64,000 nucleotides of DNA, from the NCBI RefSeq assembly GCF_036010505.1, contig NZ_CP108569.1, positions 2,420,001 through 2,484,000 on the forward strand, given 5' to 3'. This DNA is from Streptomyces sp. NBC_01197. Lineage in GTDB: Bacteria > Actinomycetota > Actinomycetes > Streptomycetales > Streptomycetaceae. Numbering within the stretch: the first letter of the stretch is position 1; each line of letters opens with the position of its first letter. A program made the translations under genes and the position numbers. Below, one piece after another: positions 52,549 through 61,526 of the stretch. The notes under the pieces were generated by a model that was not told the DNA's origin, searched no databases, and saw only the letters and a list, made by a program, of their open reading frames with translations.

Positions 52549-53515
52549 TGAGCGTCTCCTTCCAGAAGTGGCAGGCGCTCCGGCGCTCCGGGGACACTTC
52601 GTACAGGGGCGGTACGTCGGTGCGGCACACCTCCTGGGCCAGCGGGCAGCGGGGGTGGAAGGCGCAGCCGGGCGGGATGTGCAGCAGATTCGGGGGCAGG
52701 CCCTTGATCGCGTAGAGCTCCTGGCCCTTCTGGTCGAGGCGCGGGATCGATTCGAGGAGGCCCTTGGTGTACGGGTGGGCCGGTGCCTTGTAGATCGGGT
52801 GGACCGGCGATGTCTCGACGATCCGGCCCGCGTACATCACCGCGATCTTGTCCGCGACGTCCGCCACCACGCCCAGGTCGTGGGTGATCAGGATCAGCCC
52901 CATGTTGAACTCCCGCTGGAGTTCGGCGAGCAGGTCCATCACCTGCGCCTGGACGGTCACGTCGAGGGCCGTGGTCGGTTCGTCGGCGATGATCAGGTCC
53001 GGCTCCAGGGCCAGCGCCATGGCGATCATGATGCGCTGGCGCATCCCGCCGGAGAACTGGTGCGGGTACTGGCCGACCCGCTCCTTGGCCGCCGGGATCC
53101 GTACCGTGGCCATCAGCTCGACGGCCTTGGCCCTTGCGTCCTTGCGGGACATGCCCTTGTGGACGATGAACATCTCGCCGAGCTGCTCCCCCACGCTGAG
53201 CACCGGGTTGAGCGAGGAGAGGGCGTCCTGGAAGATCATCGCCATCTTCGCGCCGCGGATCTTGCGCCGCTCCTCCTCCTTGAGCTTCAGCAGATCCTGC
53301 CCCTGGAAGAGGATCTCGCCGCCCGCGATCCTGCCCGGTGGCATATCGAGGATCCCCATGACGGCCTGGGCGGTGACCGACTTGCCCGAGCCCGATTCAC
53401 CGAGGACGGCGAGCGTCTCACCGGAGTCCACCGTGCAGTCGACGCCGTTCACCGCCTTCGCGACCCCGTCGCGGGTGTGGAACTCCACGTGCAGATCGCG
53501 TACTTCGAGCAGCAT
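52538..53515 (-). CDS. Oligopeptide ABC ATPase, DppD type
   Basis: A 325-aa ATPase. Walker [12 protein letters not shown] near 39, the signature [15 protein letters not shown] near 155, Walker [14 protein letters not shown] and the C-terminal [16 protein letters not shown] motif identify the DppD/OppD side of the pair. It works with the DppF-type subunit to drive the two permeases. ATG 53515; 11-bp overlap with the following ATPase gene and 12 bp after the permease stop. Confidence 0.94.
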
Positions 53516-53527
53516 GGTCCGGACTCC

Positions 53528-54502
53528 TCAGCGCAGCTTGGGGTCGAGGGCGTCGCGCACCGCGTCGCCGAGCATGATGAAGGCGAGCACCGTGACCGCC
53601 AGCGCACCGGCCGGCCAGAGCAGCATGTGCGGGGCGTTGCGGATGTACGGGGAGGCCGCGGAGATGTCGATGCCCCAGGAGACGGTCGGGGGCTTCAGGC
53701 CGACGCCGAGGAAGGACAGGGTCGCCTCCAGCGAGATGTACGTACCGAGTGCGATGGTCGCCACGACGATCACCGGGGCGACCGCGTTCGGCGCGATGTG
53801 GCGCAGCAGCATCCGGGAGTTGGAGGCGCCGAGCGCCCGCGCGGCCTGGACGTAGTCGTTCTGTTTGGCGGTGATGACGGAGCCGCGCGCGATCCGCGCG
53901 ATCTGCGGCCAGCCGAGGAGCACCATGAAGCCGATCACCGGCCAGACGGTGCTGCTGGTGACCACGGACAGCAGCACCAGACCACCGAGCACCACCGGGA
54001 TACCGAAGAAGATGTCGGTGACCCGGGAGAGGACCGCGTCGCCCGCGCCGCCGAAGAAGCCGGCGAGGCCGCCCAGGACGCTGCCGATGAGGGCCACCCC
54101 GACCGTCGCGCAGACACCGACCGTCACGGACTGCCGGGCGCCGTAGACCGTACGGGTGTAGACGTCGCAGCCCTGTCCGGTGAAGCCGAAGGGGTGGCCG
54201 GGCTGGGGGCCCTCCTGGGCCTTGTCCAGGTTGCAGGCGAGCGGGTTCTGGGTGGCGATGAGCTGGGGCCAGATCGAGATCACCACGAGGAAGATGATGA
54301 TCAGCCCCGAGATGATGAAGATGGGGTTGCGGCGCAGGTCGCGCCAGGCGTCGGACCAGAGACTGCGGGCCGGTTCGTCGGGCCCGGGTCCGCCCCCGTC
54401 CTGCGGGTTCTCCAGCGTGACGCCCTCACCCATGGCGAGGTCGGTGGCGCCGCCGGCCCCCGCGGCGGAGATCGCTTCGTCGGAATTCTGCGGCTCAGGC
54501 AT
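53528..54502 (-). CDS. Oligopeptide ABC permease, DppC type
   Basis: A 324-aa inner-membrane permease. A cytoplasmic N-terminus of about 60 residues (acidic, Gly-rich) precedes six helices; the binding-protein-dependent transport motif is visible as DYVQAARALGASNSRMLLRHI near 233, the contact point for the ATPases. The start ATG 54502 overlaps the previous permease gene by 8 bp. An odd feature is the outside loop with two Cys residues (NPLACNLDK, GQGCDVY) near 88-112. Confidence 0.93.
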   Translation of the reverse strand: MPEPQNSDEAISAAGAGGATDLAMGEGVTLENPQDGGGPGPDEPARSLWSDAWRDLRRNPIFIISGLIIIFLVVISIWPQLIATQNPLACNLDKAQEGPQPGHPFGFTGQGCDVYTRTVYGARQSVTVGVCATVGVALIGSVLGGLAGFFGGAGDAVLSRVTDIFFGIPVVLGGLVLLSVVTSSTVWPVIGFMVLLGWPQIARIARGSVITAKQNDYVQAARALGASNSRMLLRHIAPNAVAPVIVVATIALGTYISLEATLSFLGVGLKPPTVSWGIDISAASPYIRNAPHMLLWPAGALAVTVLAFIMLGDAVRDALDPKLR

Positions 54503-55418
54503 ACCGGATCCTCGGGTCGAGAACGGCGTAGAGGAGGTCGACGATGAGGTTCGCCACCAGGAAGACGATGACGAGGACGGTGACGAAGCCGACGACGGTC
54601 TGGCTGTTCTGGCGGACGATGCCCTGGTAGAGCTGGTAGCCGACGCCGTGGATGTTGAAGATGCGCTCGGTGACGATGGCACCGCCCATCAGGGCCCCGA
54701 TGTCGGTCCCGATGAAGGTCACGACGGGGATCAGCGAGTTGCGCAGCAGGTGCCGGACGATGATGCGGCGCTTGCGGAGCCCTTTGGCGGTGGCCGTTCT
54801 GACGTAGTCGGCGCGCCGGTTCTCCGCGATCGAGGTCCTGGTCAGCCGGGTGACGTACGCGAGTGACACGGACGCGAGCACCAACCCGGGGAGGATCAGC
54901 TCGTTGAACGGGGCCGCAGGTGAGACCGCGGGTTTGATGAGCCCCCACTGCACCCCGAACAGCAGCTGGGCCAGCAGACCGGTGACGAAGGTCGGCACCG
55001 AGATGACGACCAGGGTGAGCAGCAGGACGGACGAGTCGACCGGATGTCCGCGCTTGAGCCCCGTGATCACACCGAGGGCGATGCCGATGATCACCTCGAA
55101 GATGATGGCGACGATGGTGAGCCGGATGGTGACCGGGAAGGCGCTGCCCATCAGGTCGGTGACCTTCTCACCGTTGAACGCGGTGCCGAAGTCGCCGGTG
55201 AAGACGTTGCCCATGTAGGTCAGGTACTGCTGCCACACGGGCTTGTCGAGGCCGAACTCGCTGCGCAGCTGGGCGGCGGTCGCCGGGTCGCAGGCGCGGT
55301 CGCCGCAGAGTCCCGCGACGGGGTCGCCCATCACGTTCACCATCAGGAAGATCAGCAGCGTCGCGCCGATGAAGACCGGGATCATCTGCAGCAGACGCCT
55401 GATCACATAACGTCCCAT
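54495..55418 (-). CDS. Oligopeptide ABC permease, DppB type
   Basis: A 307-aa permease with six helices. The N-terminus MGRYVIRRLLQMIPVFIGATLLIF is the classic DppB/OppB first helix, and the coupling loop is DYVRTATAKGLRKRRIIVRHLL near 203. A long outside loop after helix 1 contains CGDRACDPATAAQL with two cysteines. ATG 55418. It follows the binding-protein gene with a strong 13-bp hairpin in the 79-bp gap, which probably reduces the amount of transporter relative to binding protein. Confidence 0.94.
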   Translation of the reverse strand: MGRYVIRRLLQMIPVFIGATLLIFLMVNVMGDPVAGLCGDRACDPATAAQLRSEFGLDKPVWQQYLTYMGNVFTGDFGTAFNGEKVTDLMGSAFPVTIRLTIVAIIFEVIIGIALGVITGLKRGHPVDSSVLLLTLVVISVPTFVTGLLAQLLFGVQWGLIKPAVSPAAPFNELILPGLVLASVSLAYVTRLTRTSIAENRRADYVRTATAKGLRKRRIIVRHLLRNSLIPVVTFIGTDIGALMGGAIVTERIFNIHGVGYQLYQGIVRQNSQTVVGFVTVLVIVFLVANLIVDLLYAVLDPRIRYA

Positions 55419-55454
55419 GAGGGGCTCCGGGGGTCGTCGTTCCGGGAAGGTGTG

Positions 55455-55483
55455 CGGCCCGGCGCGCTCGGCGCGCCGGGCCG
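55455..55483 (-). terminator. Intra-operon hairpin after the dpp binding-protein gene
   Basis: 13-bp perfect stem (55455-55467 and 55471-55483) with a 3-nt loop, between the binding-protein and permease genes. Likely a partial terminator or mRNA-stabilising stem. Confidence 0.7.
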
Positions 55484-55497
55484 TGCCTCCTCAGGCG

Positions 55498-57129
55498 TCA
55501 GTGGACCTTGATCTCGTTGTAGACCGGCACGCTGAACGGGTTCAGCGCGACGTTCGAGACGCGGTCGGAGTAGCCGGCGCTGCCGTTCTGGTACCAGAGC
55601 GGGATGGCCGCCATGTTGTCCCGGACCACACCTTCGGCGTCCTGGAACTTCTTGACGGCTGTCGCCTTGTCGGTCTCCGCGTTGGCCTGGTTGACGAGGT
55701 TGTCGAACGACTTGTTGGTCCAGTGGCCGTCGTTGGACGAGGCGTTGGTGTAGTACAGCGGCTGCAGGAAGTTCTGGATCAGCGGGTAGTCCATCTGCCA
55801 GCCGGCCCGGAACGGGCCCGTCATCTTCTTCGCCGTGATCTGGTTGCGGAAGTCGGCGAAGGTACCGATCGGGTTGCCGACACACGCCTTGTCGTTGCCG
55901 AGGGTGTTGTTGATGTTGTTGCAGATGGCGTCGATCCACTCCTTGTGCGAGCCGGTGTCCGCGTTGTACGAGAGCTTCAGCTGGCCGCCGGGGATGCCGC
56001 CGCCCTCCTTGACCAGCTTCTTCGCCTCGGTGGGGTTGTACGTGCAGGAGGCACCGCAGAGCCCGGCCTTGTAACCGCCGCTGGCGCCGAGGACCGGGGA
56101 GGTCCAGTCGGTGGCCGGGGTCCTGGTGTTCTGGAAGATCGTCTTGGTGATCTGCGGCCGGTTGATCGCCATCGACAGCCCGATCCGCACCTTCTTGGCG
56201 CCCGCGGTGTTCCACTCGGGGCGGTAGAAGGGGAACGCGAGGGTCTGGATGATGCCCGCGGGGGTGTTGATGTAGCGCCCGTTCAGGTCGGCCTTGACGT
56301 TCTTGAGCTGCGCGGCGGGGACATCGTCGACCAGGTCGAGGTTGCCCGCGGTCAGGTCGGTGTAGGCGGTGTTGTTGTCCGTGTAGACCTTGAGGTCGAC
56401 GCCGCCGTTCTGCGCCTTGTCGGAGCCCGGGTACTTGTCCCACTTGCGCAGGCTCATCTGCGAGCCCTTGGTGTACGAGTCCACGGTGTACGGGCCGTTG
56501 CCGATCGGCTTGGAGAGCCAGGCGGAGTGGTTCTTGTAGAACGCCGTGGGCAGCGGGGCGAAGGCCGGGTACCCGAGGGTGTCGGGGAACGTGGAGAACT
56601 TCTGGTTCAGCTTCACCGTGAAGGTGGTGTCGTTGACCACCTTGAGCCCGGAGAGCGTAGAGGCCTTCGCGCTGCCGGAGTCCGGGTGGACCTTGTCGTA
56701 ACCGTCGATATAGGCGAAGAAGTAGGCGTCCTTCTGGTTGTGCTTCAGATCCGCGCCGTAGTTCCAGGCGTCGACGAAGGACTTGGCGGTGATCTTCTCG
56801 CCGTTGCTGAACGTCCAGCCCTTCTTGATCGTGATCTTGAAGTTGACCGAGTCCTTGGTCGTGACGCTGGAGGCCAGCATGTTCTCGGCCTTGCCGGTCT
56901 TCGGGTCGTACTTCTTCAGGCCCCGGAAGATCATGTCGAGGACCTTGCCGCCCTGGACCTCGTTGGTGTTCGCCGGCTCCAGCGGGTTCTGCGGATCACC
57001 CCAGGAGGAGCTGAGCACCCCGTTCGCCCCGCCACTTCCGCCACTGCTTCCTCCGCCGCCGCAGGCCGTCGCCGCGAGTGCGACGGCGACCGCGCATGCG
57101 GCCCACTTGGCGTGTGCGGCTCCGCGCAT
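55498..57129 (-). CDS. Peptide-binding lipoprotein (DppA/OppA type)
   Basis: A 543-aa extracellular solute-binding protein of family 5. The Sec-type signal (HAKWAACAVAVALAA) ends in a lipobox ATAC at about residue 23, followed by a Gly/Ser linker. Fold markers are LDMIFRGLKKYDPKTGKA near 60, a long central domain, and the GRYINTPAGII segment near 290. It delivers peptides to the permeases encoded downstream. First gene of the minus-strand operon, divergent from bldKA. Confidence 0.94.
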   Translation of the reverse strand: MRGAAHAKWAACAVAVALAATACGGGGSSGGSGGANGVLSSSWGDPQNPLEPANTNEVQGGKVLDMIFRGLKKYDPKTGKAENMLASSVTTKDSVNFKITIKKGWTFSNGEKITAKSFVDAWNYGADLKHNQKDAYFFAYIDGYDKVHPDSGSAKASTLSGLKVVNDTTFTVKLNQKFSTFPDTLGYPAFAPLPTAFYKNHSAWLSKPIGNGPYTVDSYTKGSQMSLRKWDKYPGSDKAQNGGVDLKVYTDNNTAYTDLTAGNLDLVDDVPAAQLKNVKADLNGRYINTPAGIIQTLAFPFYRPEWNTAGAKKVRIGLSMAINRPQITKTIFQNTRTPATDWTSPVLGASGGYKAGLCGASCTYNPTEAKKLVKEGGGIPGGQLKLSYNADTGSHKEWIDAICNNINNTLGNDKACVGNPIGTFADFRNQITAKKMTGPFRAGWQMDYPLIQNFLQPLYYTNASSNDGHWTNKSFDNLVNQANAETDKATAVKKFQDAEGVVRDNMAAIPLWYQNGSAGYSDRVSNVALNPFSVPVYNEIKVH

Positions 57130-57497
57130 GGAGTGCCTCCTCTAGGTCCTAAATCATGCTTAGGGCCCAATATCACTGGATAGCAGCATCAATGCACCTT
57201 CACTGCGGCCGTCTGTGTCCATCCGTCACCAGAAACGCCCGGATGCCCCGCATAACGAAATGGACACACCTTTGACCGGACACAGCCGCCCGTGATCACA
57301 TGATTTGCGGCTTTCATAAATCAGCTGTCCACCGATAGGACACCTTTTCTTTCCCAAAACAGCGTCAAGAACCTAAAGACCAGGTGTGGAGTTGCTACGC
57401 GCATTGACCGTTGTCAACTCGATTGATTGGGTCCGTTCCAACCCCTTAGCTCCTCCTGCCCGGAGGATGCCGCTTTCCGTACGGGGACAGGAGTTCG
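57130..57497. promoter_or_regulatory. Divergent control region of the two peptide-transport operons
   Basis: 368 bp with no gene. An AT-rich stretch at 57290-57370 suggests the promoter area for one or both operons. An inverted repeat TTGAC-cgtt-GTCAA lies near 57404-57417, about 80 bp before bldKA. Repeated GGACAC/GTGTCC-like words occur near 57215 and 57275. The bldKA gene has GGGGACAGGAG before ATG 57498. I cannot assign exact -10/-35 pairs. Confidence 0.45.
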
Positions 57498-58532
57498 ATG
57501 ACCACGCCATCCCCGGCCCCCCTCGTTCCGGTGGACACCACTTCCATCGGCATCGTTGAGGAGTCCCGGCAGCCCGACAGCCCCAACAAGGGCGCCGAAG
57601 CCCGGAGCCCACGCCAACTGGCTTGGCGGCGATTCAAGCGCGACAGGACAGGCGTCATATCCGTCTGCGTCGTCGTGTTCTTCTTCGTGATCGGCATCGC
57701 TGCACCGCTGATAGCGAAGCTTTACGGGAAGAACCCGTACGAGACGTACGGCCAGGACACCCCCGGGCTGCTCAACGGCTTCGCCTACCCGATCAAGCCC
57801 AATGGCGGCATCAGCAGCGACTTCTGGTTCGGGCTTGAGCCTTCGCTGGGACGGGACGTCTTCACGTTCCTGCTCTACGGAATCCGCACCTCGCTACTGA
57901 TCGCCTCGGCGATCACGATCCTCCTGACGGTCGTCGGGGTGGTCATCGGCGTGACGGCCGGATATCTGGGCGGCAAGACGGACTACCTCATCGGCCGGAT
58001 CATCGACATCCTGCTGTCGTTCCCGTCGACCCTCTTCTTCATCGCCTTCATGCCGGTGGTCTACGGGCTCTTCGTCCGCCCGGACGACGACATCCCTACC
58101 TCGCTGCGGGCGGTCTCGCTGATCATCGTCCTCGCGGGTTTCGGCTGGGCATCGATGGCGCGTCTGCTGCGTGGTCAGGTACTGGCCCTGCGTGAGCGTG
58201 AGTTCGTGGAAGCAGCCAAGGTGACCGGCGCGTCCCCCGCCCGGATCATCTTCAAGGAACTGCTTCCGAACCTCTGGACGCCGATCCTGATCCAGTCCAC
58301 CCTGGCCCTGCCCGCCATGGTGACGGCAGAGGCGGGCCTTGCCTTCCTCGGTGTCGGCATGATCGACCCGACCCCCGACTGGGGCGTCATGATCGCCCGT
58401 GGTTCGTCCTACTACACGAACGACATCACCTTCATGCTCTTCCCGGGCATCTCCATGGTCATCTTCGTGCTCGCCTTCAATCTGCTCGGCGACTCGGTAC
58501 GGGACGCGCTCGACCCCAAGTCGAGGCGCTGA
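57498..58532 (+). CDS. bldKA: BldKA, oligopeptide ABC permease
   Basis: A 344-aa permease of the DppC type with six helices. A 45-residue cytoplasmic N-terminus precedes RDRTGVISVCVVVFFFVIGIAAPLI; the coupling loop is EFVEAAKVTGASPARIIFKELLPN near 235. In S. coelicolor the bldK operon is unusual in having a permease first, then the binding protein, then the second permease, and this operon has that same order, which is why I use the name. BldK imports an extracellular signalling peptide needed for aerial growth. Starts at ATG 57498. Confidence 0.88.
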   Translation: MTTPSPAPLVPVDTTSIGIVEESRQPDSPNKGAEARSPRQLAWRRFKRDRTGVISVCVVVFFFVIGIAAPLIAKLYGKNPYETYGQDTPGLLNGFAYPIKPNGGISSDFWFGLEPSLGRDVFTFLLYGIRTSLLIASAITILLTVVGVVIGVTAGYLGGKTDYLIGRIIDILLSFPSTLFFIAFMPVVYGLFVRPDDDIPTSLRAVSLIIVLAGFGWASMARLLRGQVLALREREFVEAAKVTGASPARIIFKELLPNLWTPILIQSTLALPAMVTAEAGLAFLGVGMIDPTPDWGVMIARGSSYYTNDITFMLFPGISMVIFVLAFNLLGDSVRDALDPKSRR

Positions 58533-58612
58533 ACCTCCGCTCCAACAGCCCGGCCGCCGTGGTCCGGCCTGTAGCACCTGCCTCGTCCACCGACACCAAG
58601 GACCGATACGCC

Positions 58613-60376
58613 ATGTCTTTCTCCCGTAGAAACTTCCTCATCGCCACCGGGGTGGCGGCCGCGAGCTCCACCGTCCTCAGCGCATGCAGCAGCGGCGGCG
58701 GTGGCGGTGGCGGCAGCGACAAGGGCGCCCCGGACGTCAGCAAGGGCAAGGCCAGCAAGATCGTCATAGGCACCAAGGCCGACTCCGTCGGTCCCGCCCC
58801 CGAGGTTCCGGGCGCGGTCAAGGGCGGCACGATCTGGACGATGGACCAGCTCGACTGCGACCACCTGGACCCGGCGCAGATCTGGTCCAGCTACGAGGGC
58901 TGGATCACCCCGCTCTTCATGCGCGGCCTGGTCGGCTACAAGATCTCCAACGACGGCACCTCCACCCTGGTGGGCGACCTCGCCACGGACGCCGGCACGA
59001 TGAAGGACGGCGGCAAGACCTGGTCCTTCACGCTGAAGGACGGCGGCAAGTGGGAGGACGGCTCCCCCGTCACGATCGAGGACGTCCGCCACACCTTCGA
59101 GCGGCTCTTCGCCACCTTCATCACGTACGGTCCGCGCTACCCGCAGCAGTGGCTGGTCGGCGGCAAGGACTACAAGGGCCCCTACGACGGCAAGCACCTC
59201 GACTCGATCGAGATCAGCGGCAACACCGTTACCTTCCACCTCAACACCGCCCGCTCCGACTTCAACCTCACGCTCGGAATGCGCGCCTTCTCCTTGGTGC
59301 CGAAGAAGCACGACACCAAGGCGGACTACGACAAGAAGCCGTTCTCCTGCGGTCCGTACAAGATCGACGCCCGTCAGCCCGGCAAGTCGATGTCGATCTC
59401 CCGCAACCCGCACTGGGACCCGAAGACGGACCCGATCCGCAACGCGTACCCCGACAAGTGGCAGCTGCAGTTCGGCTTCCAGCTGCTCGCGTCCACGGAC
59501 CGCTACATCGCCGACCAGGGCAACGACCAGCACACCGTGTCGATGTTCAACGAGGTCGCCCCCGAGCGCATGCAGAAGGTGCTCGGCGACCCGGCGATGA
59601 AGAAGCGTGTCTTCACGCACCTCGACAACGCGACGTACTACTACGCCATCAACACGACGCGGATCAAGGACGTCAAGGTCCGCCAGGCGCTCAACTACGC
59701 GTGGCCGTCGCAGCAGTGCCAGCTGATCCGCGGTGGCACCGCCTCCTCCGAGATCGCCACCACGATCATCAGCCCGCTCACCCCGGGCCACATCGACTTC
59801 GACCTCTACGGCAAGCGGAAGAAGCCGACCGGAGACCCGGTCAAGGCCAAGGCCATGCTCAAGGAGGCCGGCAAGCTCGGCCAGAAGGTCGTCATCGCCT
59901 TCCAGTCGTCCGACTACGCCATAAAGCAGGCGGTGGCGATCAAGGTCGCCCTCACCAAGGCGGGCTTCAAGCCGGTGACCAAGCAGGTTGACAAGACGAC
60001 CTTCTACACGCAGATCGCCCAAATCGACAACACCTACGACATGTTCGCGGCCGGCTGGTCCGCCGACTGGCCGGGCGGCTACACCGCCCTCCAGCCCACC
60101 TTCGACGGACGAGTCATCGCCAACGGCGCCTCGAACTGGCCTCAGCTGAACAACGCGAGCGTCAACAAGGCCATCGACGCGGACGCCCAGATCACCGACC
60201 CGAAGAAGGCAAACGCAGCCTGGGGCGCCCTCGACCGCCAGATCATGGAACTGGCGGCCTGTGTGCCGGACTACTGGCCGATCCGTAACTGGTTCCACGG
60301 CTCCAAGGTCGGCGGCATGTACTACGACGCAGGCGCGACCGGTATGGCTATCTGCAAGATGTACACCACGGCGTAG
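58613..60376 (+). CDS. bldKB: BldKB, peptide-binding lipoprotein with Tat-like signal
   Basis: A 587-aa extracellular solute-binding protein of family 5. The signal peptide has the twin-arginine motif SRRNFL at residues 4-9, a moderate hydrophobic core, and a lipobox SAC near residue 24, followed by a Gly/Ser linker. It therefore seems to be exported folded by Tat and lipid-anchored, unlike the Sec-type protein of the neighbouring operon. Fold markers include IWTMDQLDCDHLDPAQIWSS near 82 and an FSCGPYKIDARQPGKSM segment near 243. A 15-bp hairpin follows in the gap to bldKC. Confidence 0.88.
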   Translation: MSFSRRNFLIATGVAAASSTVLSACSSGGGGGGGSDKGAPDVSKGKASKIVIGTKADSVGPAPEVPGAVKGGTIWTMDQLDCDHLDPAQIWSSYEGWITPLFMRGLVGYKISNDGTSTLVGDLATDAGTMKDGGKTWSFTLKDGGKWEDGSPVTIEDVRHTFERLFATFITYGPRYPQQWLVGGKDYKGPYDGKHLDSIEISGNTVTFHLNTARSDFNLTLGMRAFSLVPKKHDTKADYDKKPFSCGPYKIDARQPGKSMSISRNPHWDPKTDPIRNAYPDKWQLQFGFQLLASTDRYIADQGNDQHTVSMFNEVAPERMQKVLGDPAMKKRVFTHLDNATYYYAINTTRIKDVKVRQALNYAWPSQQCQLIRGGTASSEIATTIISPLTPGHIDFDLYGKRKKPTGDPVKAKAMLKEAGKLGQKVVIAFQSSDYAIKQAVAIKVALTKAGFKPVTKQVDKTTFYTQIAQIDNTYDMFAAGWSADWPGGYTALQPTFDGRVIANGASNWPQLNNASVNKAIDADAQITDPKKANAAWGALDRQIMELAACVPDYWPIRNWFHGSKVGGMYYDAGATGMAICKMYTTA

Positions 60377-60384
60377 CACGTCGT

Positions 60385-60421
60385 CCGGGGGTGGGCGGCC
60401 CGATCGGCTGCCCGCCCCCGG
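60385..60421 (+). terminator. Intra-operon hairpin between bldKB and bldKC
   Basis: 15-bp stem (60385-60399 and 60407-60421), fully paired if two G-U wobbles are allowed, 7-nt loop. Placed 8 bp after the binding-protein stop as in the other operon. Confidence 0.7.
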
Positions 60422-60485
60422 CCCCCGGCCCTCCCCCGCTCCCTACACCTCGGCGACGGCGCCCCACCCGGAAAGTCACGACCCC

Positions 60486-61466
60486 ATGCTTCGATTTCTT
60501 CTCCGCCGCGTGACCGGCGCTATCGTCATCCTGCTGGTCATCAGCGCCATCGTCTTCTACCTCTTCTACGCGATCCCCCGTGACCCGGCGCGCCTGGCCT
60601 GCGGCAAGACCTGCACGCCCGAGCTGCTCAAGCAGATCCGGCTGAACCTGGGGATAGCCGACCCGATGCCCGTCCAGTACTGGCACTGGCTGGTCGGCAT
60701 CTTCGCGGGGCGGGACTACGGCAACTACGGCCACTGCCCGGCCCCCTGCCTCGGTTACTCCTTCACCAACCGCCAGCCCGTCCTCGGCACGATCCTGGAC
60801 CGGCTGCCGCTGACGATCTCGCTCGCGCTGGGCTCCGCCTTCTTCTTCCTGATCATCGGCATCGGCGCCGGCATGATCGCCGCCGTCAAGCAGGGCAAGG
60901 CGCTCGACAAGATCGCCAGCTCCGTCTCGCTGCTCGGCTCCTCGCTGCAGATCTACTTCGTCGGCTACATCGCGATGTTCATCCTGGTCCAGCAGATGGG
61001 GCTGCTCGACCAGCCGTCCTACACGCCGATCACGGAGAACCCGGTCAAGTGGGCGTCCGGGCTGCTGCTGCCGTGGCTGGTGCTCTCCATCATCTTCACG
61101 GCGAACTACACCCGTATGACCCGCTCTCAGCTGGTCGAACAGCTCACCGAGGACTACGTCCGCACGGCGCGCGCCAAGGGACTCTCCCGGGCTTCGGTCT
61201 TCTTCCGCTTCGCCTGGCGCGGCGCCATGGGGCCGATCGTCACCATCTTCGGCATCGACCTGGGCACGCTGATCGGCGGCGCGATCATCACCGAACAGGT
61301 CTTCAGCATCCAGGGGATCGGCCGTCTCGCGGTGCAGTCCGTCGACACGAGCGACCTGCCCATGCTCCTGGGCGTCACGCTCGTGGCAGCAGCGGCGATC
61401 GTCTTCTTCAACATCTTCGTGGACGCCATCTACGGCCTCATCGACCCGCGGATCCGTCTCGCCTGA
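60486..61466 (+). CDS. bldKC: BldKC, oligopeptide ABC permease
   Basis: A 326-aa DppB-type permease with six helices, beginning MLRFLLRRVTGAIVILLVISAIVF. The coupling loop is DYVRTARAKGLSRASVFFRFAWR near 222-244. The outside loop after helix 1 has four cysteines (CGKTC near 40 and CPAPC near 81), a feature not seen in its counterpart in the other operon in this number and perhaps a disulfide pair. ATG 60486. Third gene of the bldK order. Confidence 0.88.
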   Translation: MLRFLLRRVTGAIVILLVISAIVFYLFYAIPRDPARLACGKTCTPELLKQIRLNLGIADPMPVQYWHWLVGIFAGRDYGNYGHCPAPCLGYSFTNRQPVLGTILDRLPLTISLALGSAFFFLIIGIGAGMIAAVKQGKALDKIASSVSLLGSSLQIYFVGYIAMFILVQQMGLLDQPSYTPITENPVKWASGLLLPWLVLSIIFTANYTRMTRSQLVEQLTEDYVRTARAKGLSRASVFFRFAWRGAMGPIVTIFGIDLGTLIGGAIITEQVFSIQGIGRLAVQSVDTSDLPMLLGVTLVAAAAIVFFNIFVDAIYGLIDPRIRLA

Positions 61467-61526
61467 CCCGCTCCCGCCCCTCTCCGCCCCACCCCCGATC
61501 CCCGCAACACTTCCTGGAGCGTCCTC

